This document shows, one piece after another, positions 45,469 through 53,599 of a stretch of 64,000 nucleotides of DNA. Positions within the stretch are counted from its first letter, which is position 1, and every line of letters begins with the position of its first letter. The position numbers were made by a program, and so were the translations under genes. A model generated the notes under the pieces. That model did no database searches. It saw nothing but the letters and a program-made list of their open reading frames with translations, and had not been told where the DNA came from. Origin of the DNA: Ligilactobacillus faecis (GTDB lineage: Bacteria; Bacillota; Bacilli; Lactobacillales; Lactobacillaceae); NCBI RefSeq assembly GCF_029889745.1, contig NZ_CP123639.1:996501-1060500 (forward strand). The letters are read 5' to 3'.

Positions 45469-46158
45469 ATGTCTAGAAGAACTACTAAACATACACTTGA
45501 AGAAAGATACCAGGCAGTCTCCGAGTATCTTAGTGGACAATATAGTAAGTACTTTATCTGCCGGAAATATACCATTTCTAAAAATACATTTGATAATTGG
45601 ATCAGAAAATACAAAGCTGGCGGTTTAGATGGCTTAAAAGAGTCTAGAACCTGGAAAGAATATTCAGTTGAATTAAAAACAACTGCGGTTCTAGAATATT
45701 TAGAAAATGGACGTTCACCAAAGAAAATTTGTGATAAATACAATATTTCGAGTGTTTCGGTTTTACGTAAATGGATCAACTTGTATACTAATGGAAAAGG
45801 CTTTAAAGCTACCATTGGAGGTCGTAATAGAATGAAACATGGACGTAAAACTACTTTTAAGGAACGGCTCGAAATAGTTCAGTATACACTTGCTAATAAT
45901 AAGAATTATCACAAAGCGATCGATAAATATAATGTTTCTTATTCCCAAGTCTATAATTGGGTCAAAAAGTTTGAAGTAGATGGCGAAAAGGCATTATACG
46001 ATAATCGTGGTAAAACAGTTAAAGATCGTGATTATAAGACTCTTTCTGAAACTGAGCGTCTCAAGCTTGAGATCCTACGTTTGAAAGAACGTAATAAATA
46101 TCTAGAAGCAGAAAATATCGTTTTAAAAAAATTGGACGAACTCGAAAGGAGGAGATAA
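45469..46158 (+). CDS. IS3-family OrfA
   Basis: 229 residues from ATG 45469 (GGGGG upstream). Two helix-turn-helix modules (residues about 10-60 and 120-180) and a C-terminal leucine zipper (LKLEILRLKERNKYLEAENIVLKKL). It binds the IS ends and, as a fusion with OrfB, forms the transposase. Confidence 0.88.
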   Translation: MSRRTTKHTLEERYQAVSEYLSGQYSKYFICRKYTISKNTFDNWIRKYKAGGLDGLKESRTWKEYSVELKTTAVLEYLENGRSPKKICDKYNISSVSVLRKWINLYTNGKGFKATIGGRNRMKHGRKTTFKERLEIVQYTLANNKNYHKAIDKYNVSYSQVYNWVKKFEVDGEKALYDNRGKTVKDRDYKTLSETERLKLEILRLKERNKYLEAENIVLKKLDELERRR

Positions 46159-47039
46159 GCTTTATACCTAAAAATCTGCGTTTTAAAGCTATTCAGGAAG
46201 TTCTTAAAGAGTTTCCACAAATTGAACTCTGGATCCTTTGTGCGATCTTAAATGTATCGCGCTCAGGGTATTATCGTTATTTAACTGCTCCAAAATCACA
46301 ATGTACTTTGGAAAATGAATGGTTAAGTGAGATCATAAAAAAAGAATTTCATGCTTTAAATGGAATTTACGGTTCTAGAAGAATGACTCTTCTTATCAAT
46401 CGAAAGTATCAAAAACAATATAACTTCAAACGTATTCGTCGCTTAATGAGAGTCCTTGGTTTATATTCAGTAATTCGTCGCAAACGCCGAGGTTGTACTC
46501 GTTCAGAACATTTAAACTACGAAGAAAATACTTTAGGTCGTGATTTTTCCGCTACTAGACCTAATCAAAAGTGGGTGACTGATGTCACTTATTTAGAATA
46601 TGGCTTAGGACAAAAAGCTTATTTAAGTGCGATCAAAGATCTATACGATGGATCTATCATAAGTTTTGAAATTAGTAAAAGAAATGATAATCGGCTTGTC
46701 ATGAAGACTTTAGAAAAAGCATTCACGCATTTAAATGAAGCTAATCTACTTCTTCACAGTGATCGTGGATTTCAATATACTTCAAAGGAATATCTTCGGT
46801 TGACCTCAAGGCATGGTGTTACAAGAAGTATGTCTCGAGTGGGGAAATGTATCGATAACGCACCAATGGAAAGTTTTTGGAGTCATTTCAAGACAGAATG
46901 TTATTATTGGCTAAAATGTGAAACATATGGAGAACTTGTAGAAATGATCGAAAACTATATCAAGTTCTACAATACCCAACGTTACCAAATAAAACTAAAC
47001 AGCCTGACTCCAGAAGAATACCGGAATCAGGCTGCCTAG
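46143..47039 (+). CDS. IS3-family OrfB (DDE integrase domain)
   Basis: The frame is -1 to OrfA and stays open from the A7 run at 46125-46131, giving the usual OrfAB fusion by slippage. It carries HTH_21-like KKEFHALNGIYGSRRM and the DDE residues: Asp in WVTDVTYL, Asp in LLHSDRGFQYTS, Glu in NAPMESFWSHFKTE. There is no ATG before 46308, but AAAGGAGG (46145-46152) inside the overlap could support re-initiation. The catalytic residues are all present. Confidence 0.88.
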   Translation, partial: RKEEISFIPKNLRFKAIQEVLKEFPQIELWILCAILNVSRSGYYRYLTAPKSQCTLENEWLSEIIKKEFHALNGIYGSRRMTLLINRKYQKQYNFKRIRRLMRVLGLYSVIRRKRRGCTRSEHLNYEENTLGRDFSATRPNQKWVTDVTYLEYGLGQKAYLSAIKDLYDGSIISFEISKRNDNRLVMKTLEKAFTHLNEANLLLHSDRGFQYTSKEYLRLTSRHGVTRSMSRVGKCIDNAPMESFWSHFKTECYYWLKCETYGELVEMIENYIKFYNTQRYQIKLNSLTPEEYRNQAA

Positions 47040-47071
47040 AATTTTAATTATTTAGTTGTTCACTTGACGGG

Positions 47072-47166
47072 TCTCAGATCATTTTACAGATCTCCCTTTT
47101 TGTACTGATATTCAAACAGAAGCTGAATTTATCACAACGCTTTTGAAGATCCAACAGCAAAAATAA
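47072..47166 (+). pseudogene. 3' end of the IS-interrupted gene
   Basis: In-frame sequence SDHFTDLPFCTDIQTEAEFI and a few more residues ends at TAA 47164-47166, 21 nt before the MFS start, with the MFS ribosome binding site between. This looks like the true C-terminus of the gene split by the IS3 element. Its ORF has no start of its own. Confidence 0.55.
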
Positions 47167-47187
47167 TATGTAAAAGAGGTGAAACTA

Positions 47188-48348
47188 ATGACAGGACAAA
47201 AGCGGTTAACGATCTCCAAGACGCTATCTTTTGCAGGCACGACTTTTTTTAATGCGATCTTAAATATTTGGGTCTTAGAAGTGTTTGGTTCAAGCAAAGT
47301 TTTAGGCAATATCAATGGCTATATCGGTGTTGCAGCGATCATTTGTAATTTATTAGGTGGGGCATTTGCTGATAGTCGTTATCTAGTACGCTTATTGCTA
47401 TGGTCAGACCTTATCGCGAGTTTGGTGTGTTTTTATATCGTTGGGATGAACTTAGTAGAAGAATTATTGTGGCTTTACATCCTTGTTTTTAGTCTAAATG
47501 CTAGTACATATCTAGCTTCACCACTTTTTAAAACTTTAGTTCGCTATGTGCTAGCTAAAGATGAGATCGTCAAATATAATACAGAGCTTTCTTTTTTGAT
47601 CCAATTAGCGACGATCGTTGTCCCACCTTTAGCCACGACGCTTTACGCCACTAAATGGATCACAATGAACGAAGCGATCCTTTTGAATGGCGTTTCGTAT
47701 TTGATCTCGTTTGTGGCTTTATTTTCGCTACGAAAGCTCAAACTTAAAAATACCCGGCTTGATTTTAACTACTACGCTGCCTTACAGGAGTTGAAAGCTA
47801 AAAGAAATATCTTGTTTTTAGTCTTGACGGGTGGCGCTTTAAATGCTTTTTTAGCTGGTTTTAATTTATATGCACCGCTTTTTGCGACGACGCTCATGAA
47901 AGATCCCGCACTTTATGGATATTTGATGTCTCTTGAAGCGATCGGTGGGATCTTAGGGATCATTTCTCTTAAATGGCTGGATATTTCGCAAAAGATCGGC
48001 TTAGAGCGTTACTTATTTGCACTTGCAGCCGGTGCACTTATTTTCGTTTACGTCTTTACTAGTATTTTTTGGATCGCTCTGTTTACCTTGATCTTGACTT
48101 TTTGCTTAGCGCGCTACAATGTAGCGATCCAATCGATCATTCAACAAGAGATCGTGCCTCAAGTTCTTGGCAAAGTTTTTTCGCTGTTTTTTTTAGTTGT
48201 AAATATCGGGCTTTCGAGCGGAAGTTTTATTTTTGGTCATTTATTTGCACTTGATCATAATAAACCACTACTTTTAGTAGCTGGCGGGTTGATCTTGATC
48301 GATCTTTTATGGTTTTTTGTCACTAAACTTGAACAAAAGGAGAATTAA
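47188..48348 (+). CDS. MFS exporter
   Basis: 386 residues from ATG 47188 (AGAGGTGA upstream; GTG 47179 lies in that site). Twelve hydrophobic segments. The start (LTISKTLSFAGTTFFNAILNIWVLEVFG) and the loop LLGGAFADSR are like MFS-3/enterobactin-exporter type drug efflux proteins. The ATP-grasp gene begins 1 nt after its stop codon. The pair suggests synthesis of a small molecule by the ligase and its export by this protein. Confidence 0.88.
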   Translation: MTGQKRLTISKTLSFAGTTFFNAILNIWVLEVFGSSKVLGNINGYIGVAAIICNLLGGAFADSRYLVRLLLWSDLIASLVCFYIVGMNLVEELLWLYILVFSLNASTYLASPLFKTLVRYVLAKDEIVKYNTELSFLIQLATIVVPPLATTLYATKWITMNEAILLNGVSYLISFVALFSLRKLKLKNTRLDFNYYAALQELKAKRNILFLVLTGGALNAFLAGFNLYAPLFATTLMKDPALYGYLMSLEAIGGILGIISLKWLDISQKIGLERYLFALAAGALIFVYVFTSIFWIALFTLILTFCLARYNVAIQSIIQQEIVPQVLGKVFSLFFLVVNIGLSSGSFIFGHLFALDHNKPLLLVAGGLILIDLLWFFVTKLEQKEN

Positions 48349-48349
48349 T

Positions 48350-49564
48350 ATGCAGATCATTTTCTTTCGTTATTCACCACGTGTCGTTGAATTGAAATAT
48401 GTTGCTAAAGATGCGCTCATCATTGCTCCAAAAGCTTTAAAGGCTAAGTATGATGCATATGCAGGTCTACAAGCAAAAGTCATTTTCCTAGAAGATTACA
48501 CATTGCCAGAATTTATCAAATGTCTTAAACGTTTAGAAAAAAAGGTGACGATCGAAAGTATCACCACGTTAAGTGAAGAAGATATGGATCAGGTCGGATT
48601 TTTAGCAGATCTTTTTTTACATAGAAAAACAACTTTTGGCGTCAACACGCTCTTTAAAGATAAGTACTATATGCGTTCAGTTTTAGCCGGATGTACAGAT
48701 ATCTTACAACCGAAGTTTGAATTAGTTATCGATCATGAACAGATCTGTGAATTCTTTAAAAAGCATCATTTACAAAAGGCCGTGATCAAAGTGCGAAATT
48801 TGGCGGGAACAGAAGAGATCTATCCGATCACTGAAAAAGAACTAGCTCAGTTACCAAAACATATATATAACGGTGGCTATTTGATCGAAGAATATGTCTC
48901 CTTAAAGCGGATGTTGACTTGCGATGGTTTTGCATTTGGTAGCAAGATCCAATACATTTTTTCACACGAATATGAAGATTTATTATTAGATACACTAAGT
49001 AAAAATAGTGGTTATATCATTCGAACTAATCATTTGTATTGGACAAAACGCAAGTTGCTAGAACAGGTCTTTGAGAAGAGCCAAAAAGTCTTAGCGACGT
49101 TCACTGATAGTGATGAAGTGACTCCATTTCATTTTGAGTGGTTTTATGATGAAAAAACGGAACGCTTTGTCTTTTGTGAAGTTGGAAAACGGTTTGGGGG
49201 TGGAGCGATCCCGGCTTTGATCCAATATGGATTTGGGGTGAATGTTTTAGAAAAATATTGGCAAGCACTTACGCAAAAAAATGATCATCAAAAAACAGAG
49301 AATGTCTTTATTTTGCCCCAAAAGATCGCAACTTCATATTCACCTTATCTTCAAAACGGGGTGATCACGGCGCTCCCAGCCAAAGAAGAATTTGACTGGA
49401 CTAAAGAAACTTATTTCTTTGTTGATGTCGGTAAAAAAGTAACGGCAGCTACAGCAGTCGTTCAAAATACCTTCCTCAGTATTTTTACAAGTGATGGTGA
49501 AGCTGAGTATCGTGCCTCACTTGCTAAGTTGGCCCAGTTAGCCCAAAAATTTAAATATGAATAA
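48350..49564 (+). CDS. ATP-grasp ligase-like protein
   Basis: 404 residues from ATG 48350 (AAGGAG upstream). The N-terminal part is a Rossmann-like pre-ATP-grasp domain. VNTLFKDKYYMRSVLAGC is the usual start of the ATP-grasp fold, KAVIKVRNLAGTEEIYPIT the ATP-lysine region with a G-rich loop, YLIEEYV the hinge and FHFEWFYDEKTERFVFCEVGKRFGGGAIP the metal-binding Glu/Asn-like end. Such proteins join a carboxylate to an amine, as in dipeptide antibiotics. One nt separates it from the MFS exporter gene. Product unknown. Confidence 0.8.
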   Translation: MQIIFFRYSPRVVELKYVAKDALIIAPKALKAKYDAYAGLQAKVIFLEDYTLPEFIKCLKRLEKKVTIESITTLSEEDMDQVGFLADLFLHRKTTFGVNTLFKDKYYMRSVLAGCTDILQPKFELVIDHEQICEFFKKHHLQKAVIKVRNLAGTEEIYPITEKELAQLPKHIYNGGYLIEEYVSLKRMLTCDGFAFGSKIQYIFSHEYEDLLLDTLSKNSGYIIRTNHLYWTKRKLLEQVFEKSQKVLATFTDSDEVTPFHFEWFYDEKTERFVFCEVGKRFGGGAIPALIQYGFGVNVLEKYWQALTQKNDHQKTENVFILPQKIATSYSPYLQNGVITALPAKEEFDWTKETYFFVDVGKKVTAATAVVQNTFLSIFTSDGEAEYRASLAKLAQLAQKFKYE

Positions 49565-49566
49565 GA

Positions 49567-49597
49567 AAAAAAGTCTGCCAGCAACTGGCACTAGGGC
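49567..49597. terminator. Left arm of a terminator split by an IS3 element
   Basis: AAAAAAAGTCTGC (from 49566) here pairs with GCAGACTTTTTT at 51268-51279 on the other side of the IS. Before the insertion they enclosed a loop with an inner CTGGCA/TGCCAG stem, serving the ATP-grasp gene and the convergent macrodomain gene. Confidence 0.75.
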
Positions 49598-49630
49598 CCG
49601 TCAAGTATACAGTTTAAATAGAAAAATAGT

Positions 49631-50541
49631 TTATGCGGTTTGAACGCGGAATTTTTCTGCGGTCAAGCCGTTTTTTGATGTATATGCACGTTGCGTGTTG
49701 AAATATTCAATAGATTCTTTTACTGATTCCTCTAATTCTTCCAACGTCTTAGGTCGAGCGCGTTTTGCTAACCAAATTAGTTTAAAGTCATTCCACCAAC
49801 GTTCCATCGGTGAGTTTTCCCAAGGATGTCCTGGGTGAGACATACTATGAATACAGTTTCGACTGGCTAAATAGTCGTTAAAATCAATAGAACGGTATGC
49901 TGCTCCGCGATCCGTATGGATCATCGGATGTGCATCAGGTTCTATTTTAAATGCTCGTCTAAATACTTCAATTGCCGAAATTGCAGTTTCTGTAACGGAA
50001 ATATTGTAACTCAATGCATAACGACCATACAGATCCAGAACTATATGCACTCGAGCCTTCTTTAACTTATCTACTCCATACAGAACTTCTGTAGTATCAG
50101 TTACCCAAACTTCATTTGGTCTTTGGCGATCAAATTGTCCGTCGAGTAGGTTATCATTTATATACTCCTCATGGCGTTTAACTCGATTATGTTTCTTTTT
50201 ACGGATATTTGCTCTAATTCCATGTTTTCGCATACAGTTGGTTACTCGCTTTAACCCTACTTTAAAATTCAGTTTATTTTCAAAAGCCAGTTGTGTCGTC
50301 ATACCTAAATAACCCAAAGTCCACTTATGTTTTTCTTCCAATTCTAGAATTGAACTAAGTAATTCTGCTTGTTCATTTTCGTGCTTGCTTGGCTTTCTGC
50401 GAACCCATTTGTAATAGGCGTCTCTAGTAATACCAGCGATTTGACACAAGCTAACGATTGACCAACCATATTCTTTATTTAGTTCTTTGATGGCTTGTTG
50501 TTTGAAGAATCGTTCGCCTCCCGATCGCGTATTTCCATCAC
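49631..50541 (-). CDS. IS3-family OrfB (DDE integrase domain)
   Basis: The frame runs from the slippery A7 site (minus strand of 50542-50548) through FFKQQAIKELNKEYGWSIVSL to the stop. Only a TTG (50449) offers an internal start. DDE residues: Asp in VWVTDTTEVLYG, Asp in MIHTDRGAAYRS, Glu in NSPMERWWNDFKL. Expressed most likely as OrfAB by -1 slippage. Confidence 0.88.
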
Positions 50542-51192
50542 TTTTTTTGCGTATGCTTCCTCCATTTCTTTACGGAGAAGTTGGGCCTTTAATAATCGAT
50601 TCTCAGCCTTTAGCTGATCAATTTCTGTCCACTCTTTTTGTGTCTTGGCTTTGCCTCGACGATCACGAAGTGATTGTGGATCATTGCCACTTTTACGATA
50701 CTTTTGATACCACCCATAAACTTGTTGATAACTAACGTTATATTTTTCTACGGCCCAGTTGTAATTGACATCGTGCTTGATCAACTCTTCGATTATCGAT
50801 AATCGTTCTTCAAAAGTAGTTTTTCTTCCTAGCATAATTGAATCTCGCTTTCTTGGCGTATAAGCCTTTAGTTTTGATTCATTATACTGCATAATCCAAT
50901 CTAGCAGTTGTGTTTTGGACTTTAGCCCATGCTTGATTGCGAATATTTCAAGCGACTCATCTGATTTTTGATACTGTTGGACCAAAAATACTTTAAATTC
51001 CTTTGAATATCTATGATTATTGTGAGTAGATCGTAAGCCATCAATGCCCTGATATTTATATAGATACCCCCAAGTTCTAATAGTTTTCTTGCCCACCGCA
51101 TACTTTTTAGCTACCTCACTGATACTAGAACGATTTAGTTCATTTAGTATAGCTAATTTTTGTTCTGCACTGTATTTTGATTTCCTAGACAT
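50479..51192 (-). CDS. IS3-family OrfA
   Basis: 237 residues from ATG 51192 (GGAGGG 7 nt upstream; the frame extends upstream into the inverted repeat). Two helix-turn-helix modules and a C-terminal leucine-rich helix (IDQLKAENRLLKAQLLRKEM). The sequence GCAAAAAAAG near its end is a classical A7 slippery heptamer. Confidence 0.88.
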   Translation of the reverse strand: MSRKSKYSAEQKLAILNELNRSSISEVAKKYAVGKKTIRTWGYLYKYQGIDGLRSTHNNHRYSKEFKVFLVQQYQKSDESLEIFAIKHGLKSKTQLLDWIMQYNESKLKAYTPRKRDSIMLGRKTTFEERLSIIEELIKHDVNYNWAVEKYNVSYQQVYGWYQKYRKSGNDPQSLRDRRGKAKTQKEWTEIDQLKAENRLLKAQLLRKEMEEAYAKKVMEIRDREANDSSNNKPSKN

Positions 51193-51279
51193 ATAAAATA
51201 CCCTCCAAATATAAGATGAAATTTCTATTTCATCTGTATACTTAGAGGGCATTATAACCACTGCCAGCAGACTTTTTTC

Positions 51280-52038
51280 TTATTCATCAGTCAATAAATA
51301 GCGGTAAAGGTTCAAGTCGAGATCTTTATATGGCGTCAATACGATCTTTAGACTTGGGTCTTTAGCTTGGGCTTTTTTAGCTGCTGTGATCGCGATCTTA
51401 GCGGCTAATTCATTTGGAAAGTTTGCCGCTCCAGTTCCTAGAGCACACAAAGCGATCGTTTTGATCTGATATTTAGTAACAGCTTCAAAGATCCCCGCAT
51501 AACAAGAACGTAGAGCTTCGATCTGTTCAGGCTGTAAGACTCCGTGAACAGTAGGGGCGATAGCTTGGATCACATATTTAGCAGGTAAATGATAACCGGG
51601 GTTAACGTAAGTTTGTCCGCTTGCTAACGGCGTTTTGCCAGCTTGCTTTAACTTATGCCCAGTTTCGCGTAAACGACTACCTGAAAAAACGTGAACTTCA
51701 TTGTCTAAACACGGATGCGTGGGGTCAAAGCATCCTAATAAGTCTGGGTCGGCTGGATCAACGAATGCTTCGACTTGCAGTGTCGTGATGTCGCCTTGAT
51801 AAAGGTAAAGCCCGGGTAAAACTTCGTCGAGCTCTGCTAAAGTCACGAGGGGACGTCTTTGCCATAAAAGATGTAAAAGTTCATCTTCTTTTTGTAAATA
51901 ATTGGTTGGTAAATAGCCCGGTTCTCTAAGCGTCACTAGTTCACGCCAGTAAGCTAGTTGAGCTGGCGTTGTTGTTGGCAAAGGCCCAGTTGGCGCGAGT
52001 TTTGTGATCAATTCGGGTAAAAGTTCTGTGATTTCCAT
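51280..52038 (-). CDS. Macrodomain protein, zinc-dependent type
   Basis: 252 residues from the ATG at 52038; the longer frame upstream has no site. The order is an N-terminal helical cap, GLYLYQGDITTLQVEAFVDPADP, zinc-site residues in LGCFDPTHPCLDNEVHVFSG, then VIQAIAPTV and CALGTGAANFPNELAA. This is the layout of Zn-dependent macrodomain ADP-ribose hydrolases of streptococci and staphylococci. The usual VNAANS is here VDPADP, removing the Asn that normally contacts ADP-ribose, so activity is doubtful. It ends beside the IS3-split terminator. It is divergent from the metallophosphoesterase gene. Confidence 0.85.
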   Translation of the reverse strand: MEITELLPELITKLAPTGPLPTTTPAQLAYWRELVTLREPGYLPTNYLQKEDELLHLLWQRRPLVTLAELDEVLPGLYLYQGDITTLQVEAFVDPADPDLLGCFDPTHPCLDNEVHVFSGSRLRETGHKLKQAGKTPLASGQTYVNPGYHLPAKYVIQAIAPTVHGVLQPEQIEALRSCYAGIFEAVTKYQIKTIALCALGTGAANFPNELAAKIAITAAKKAQAKDPSLKIVLTPYKDLDLNLYRYLLTDE

Positions 52039-52143
52039 ATTAAACACTTCCAAATTTTGAGATATGTAGTAAAAAGCTATCGCATTAATTATAGAAAAAT
52101 GGTAAAGTTTAGACAAATATATTGTAAGAAATAAGGTGGAAAG

Positions 52144-52752
52144 ATGAATTTCTTTACAGCTGATACTCATTTTTTCGATAAACATCTGCTGGGAAAGACT
52201 GATTTTGCTGATCGCCAGTACTTGACCGTTGCCCAGATGAATGAAACGATCATCGCTAACTGGAATGAAGTCGTTTTGCCGACGGACACAGTTTATCATC
52301 TCGGTGATATCGCAGTACACTTTGTGCGTCCAGAAAAACGAGCCCATCAAGATATTTTTGAAGTTTTACGGCGTTTAAATGGGAATTTAGTCTTTGTCAA
52401 AGGTAACCACGATAGTCGAGCGTTATTTAAATACTTGGCTAAAAATAACTACGAAGTCAATGGCAGACCTAAATTTAGTTTTCATGACGTTGGCGTATTG
52501 TTCAAATATGACCATCGTCAATATTATTTGACGCATTACCCGCTGATGTTAGGGATCGCTCCAAAGATCATCAACCTTCACGGGCATATCCACCATTATG
52601 CTGTCAATGTCAAAGAAAATATCAATGTCGGGCTTGATTCACCAGAAGTTGATTATTTAAAAGAAAAACCGGCTTTTGGCCAACCGCTATCGCTGGAACA
52701 AGTTACCCAGATCATCGCAGCTAAACGCGATGATTATTTGAAACGGAGGTGA
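52144..52752 (+). CDS. Metallophosphoesterase
   Basis: 202 residues. Calcineurin-type motifs in order: ADTHF, HLGDIA, KGNHDSRAL, THYPLMLG and NLHGHIHHY supply the dinuclear metal ligands. It is a small cytosolic phosphoesterase of the YfcE/phage-type class. GGTGG precedes the ATG. The surface-hydrolase gene begins 4 nt downstream, so it may start that operon. Confidence 0.88.
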   Translation: MNFFTADTHFFDKHLLGKTDFADRQYLTVAQMNETIIANWNEVVLPTDTVYHLGDIAVHFVRPEKRAHQDIFEVLRRLNGNLVFVKGNHDSRALFKYLAKNNYEVNGRPKFSFHDVGVLFKYDHRQYYLTHYPLMLGIAPKIINLHGHIHHYAVNVKENINVGLDSPEVDYLKEKPAFGQPLSLEQVTQIIAAKRDDYLKRR

Positions 52753-52756
52753 GAAG

Positions 52757-53584
52757 GTGCAACAAAAGAAGTTTGGCTGGTTCATCTGCTTTTTCATCAG
52801 TTTAAGTCTTGCTTTTTTAGGGCAGAGTCAAGTTGCTTTGGCTAAGACTCAAACGATGATCCCGACTCTGTTTATTCATGGGTGGGGCAGTAGCTATCAC
52901 GCTGAAGAGAAAATGGCACAAGCGGCTAAGAAGGCTGGCGTGACGAAGACGATCATTTTAGCTGATGTCGATCTAAATGGCAATGTCACCTTAAAAGGTA
53001 AGATCCCAGCGCAAGCTAAAGCTCCGCTCGTCTTAGTCAATTTTGAAAATAATAAAAATGTCAATGCCAAAATGGAAGCTGGTTATTTGAAAAGTGTCCT
53101 CGAAACGCTTCAACAAAAGTATCATTTTCAAAAGATGAATCTCGTCGGGCACTCAATGGGAAATATGGCGATCTTAGATTATCTCTTGGAAAATGCCCAA
53201 AATAAAGAACTACCGCAGTTGAATAAACAAGTAGCGCTCGCGGCTTTTCCTAATGGATTAGTCGAAGAGATGCCGTCTGATGTCACAGTGGCAAAAGATG
53301 GGCGACCAGATCAAGAGACGAGTACGTTTACCGAGCTGTTACCGCTAAGAGAACTTTATCCTAAAGGGGCCTCAGTCTTAAATATCTATGGTAACTTAGA
53401 AGATGGGAGTGATTCGGACGGACCAGTCCCAGTTAGATCGGCGCAAACTTTGCGCTATTTAGTCACACCAAATGCGAAAAGTTACGAAGAACATCAGATC
53501 ACAGGAAAGCTTGGACAACATAGTAAGCTGCACAACAACCGCGAAGTTGACCGCTTACTGATCAAATTTTTGTGGGGAAAATAA
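52757..53584 (+). CDS. Secreted DUF915 alpha/beta hydrolase
   Basis: 275 residues from GTG 52757. Signal peptide with a hydrophobic core (WFICFFISLSLAFLG) and A-L-A-K cleavage region. The hydrolase fold shows IPTLFIHGWGSS (oxyanion), NLVGHSMGNMA (nucleophile Ser), DSDGPVPV (Asp) and GQHSKLHNN (His). DUF915 proteins are cell-surface hydrolases of lactobacilli with ester or lipid substrates. A paralogue is encoded two genes downstream with an EIIC-like transporter between. Confidence 0.88.
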   Translation: MQQKKFGWFICFFISLSLAFLGQSQVALAKTQTMIPTLFIHGWGSSYHAEEKMAQAAKKAGVTKTIILADVDLNGNVTLKGKIPAQAKAPLVLVNFENNKNVNAKMEAGYLKSVLETLQQKYHFQKMNLVGHSMGNMAILDYLLENAQNKELPQLNKQVALAAFPNGLVEEMPSDVTVAKDGRPDQETSTFTELLPLRELYPKGASVLNIYGNLEDGSDSDGPVPVRSAQTLRYLVTPNAKSYEEHQITGKLGQHSKLHNNREVDRLLIKFLWGK

Positions 53585-53599
53585 AACGGGGGAAAAAAC

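Larger units (their letters stand above)
45411..47071 (+). mobile_element. IS3-family (IS150-like) element, about 1.66 kb
   Basis: Left-end DNA (45417 on: AGTGGACACGGAAATAAT) and the inverted right end (AGTGAACAACTAAATAAT) match at about 21 of 27 positions. OrfA and OrfB overlap in the -1 frame. The exact limits are uncertain by about 4 nt and no target duplication could be fixed. Insertion disrupts the gene seen at 44902-45414 and 47072-47166. Confidence 0.85.
49598..51246 (-). mobile_element. IS3-family (IS150-like) element, about 1.65 kb
   Basis: The left end (49603 on: AAGTATACAGTTTAAATAGAAA) and inverted right end (AAGTATACAGATGAAATAGAAA) match at nearly all positions. GGGC at 49594-49597 and 51247-51250 is a candidate 4-bp target duplication. 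OrfA and OrfB are on the minus strand in overlapping frames. The insertion point is the loop of a terminator hairpin. Nearest relative in the window is the IS3 element at 45411, but the two differ clearly in sequence. Confidence 0.88.

Noticed and set aside
45469-47039. IS3 OrfA/OrfB frame change as inactivation
   Set aside because: The -1 overlap at an A7 run is the normal programmed frameshift of IS3 elements; the same holds for 49631-51192.
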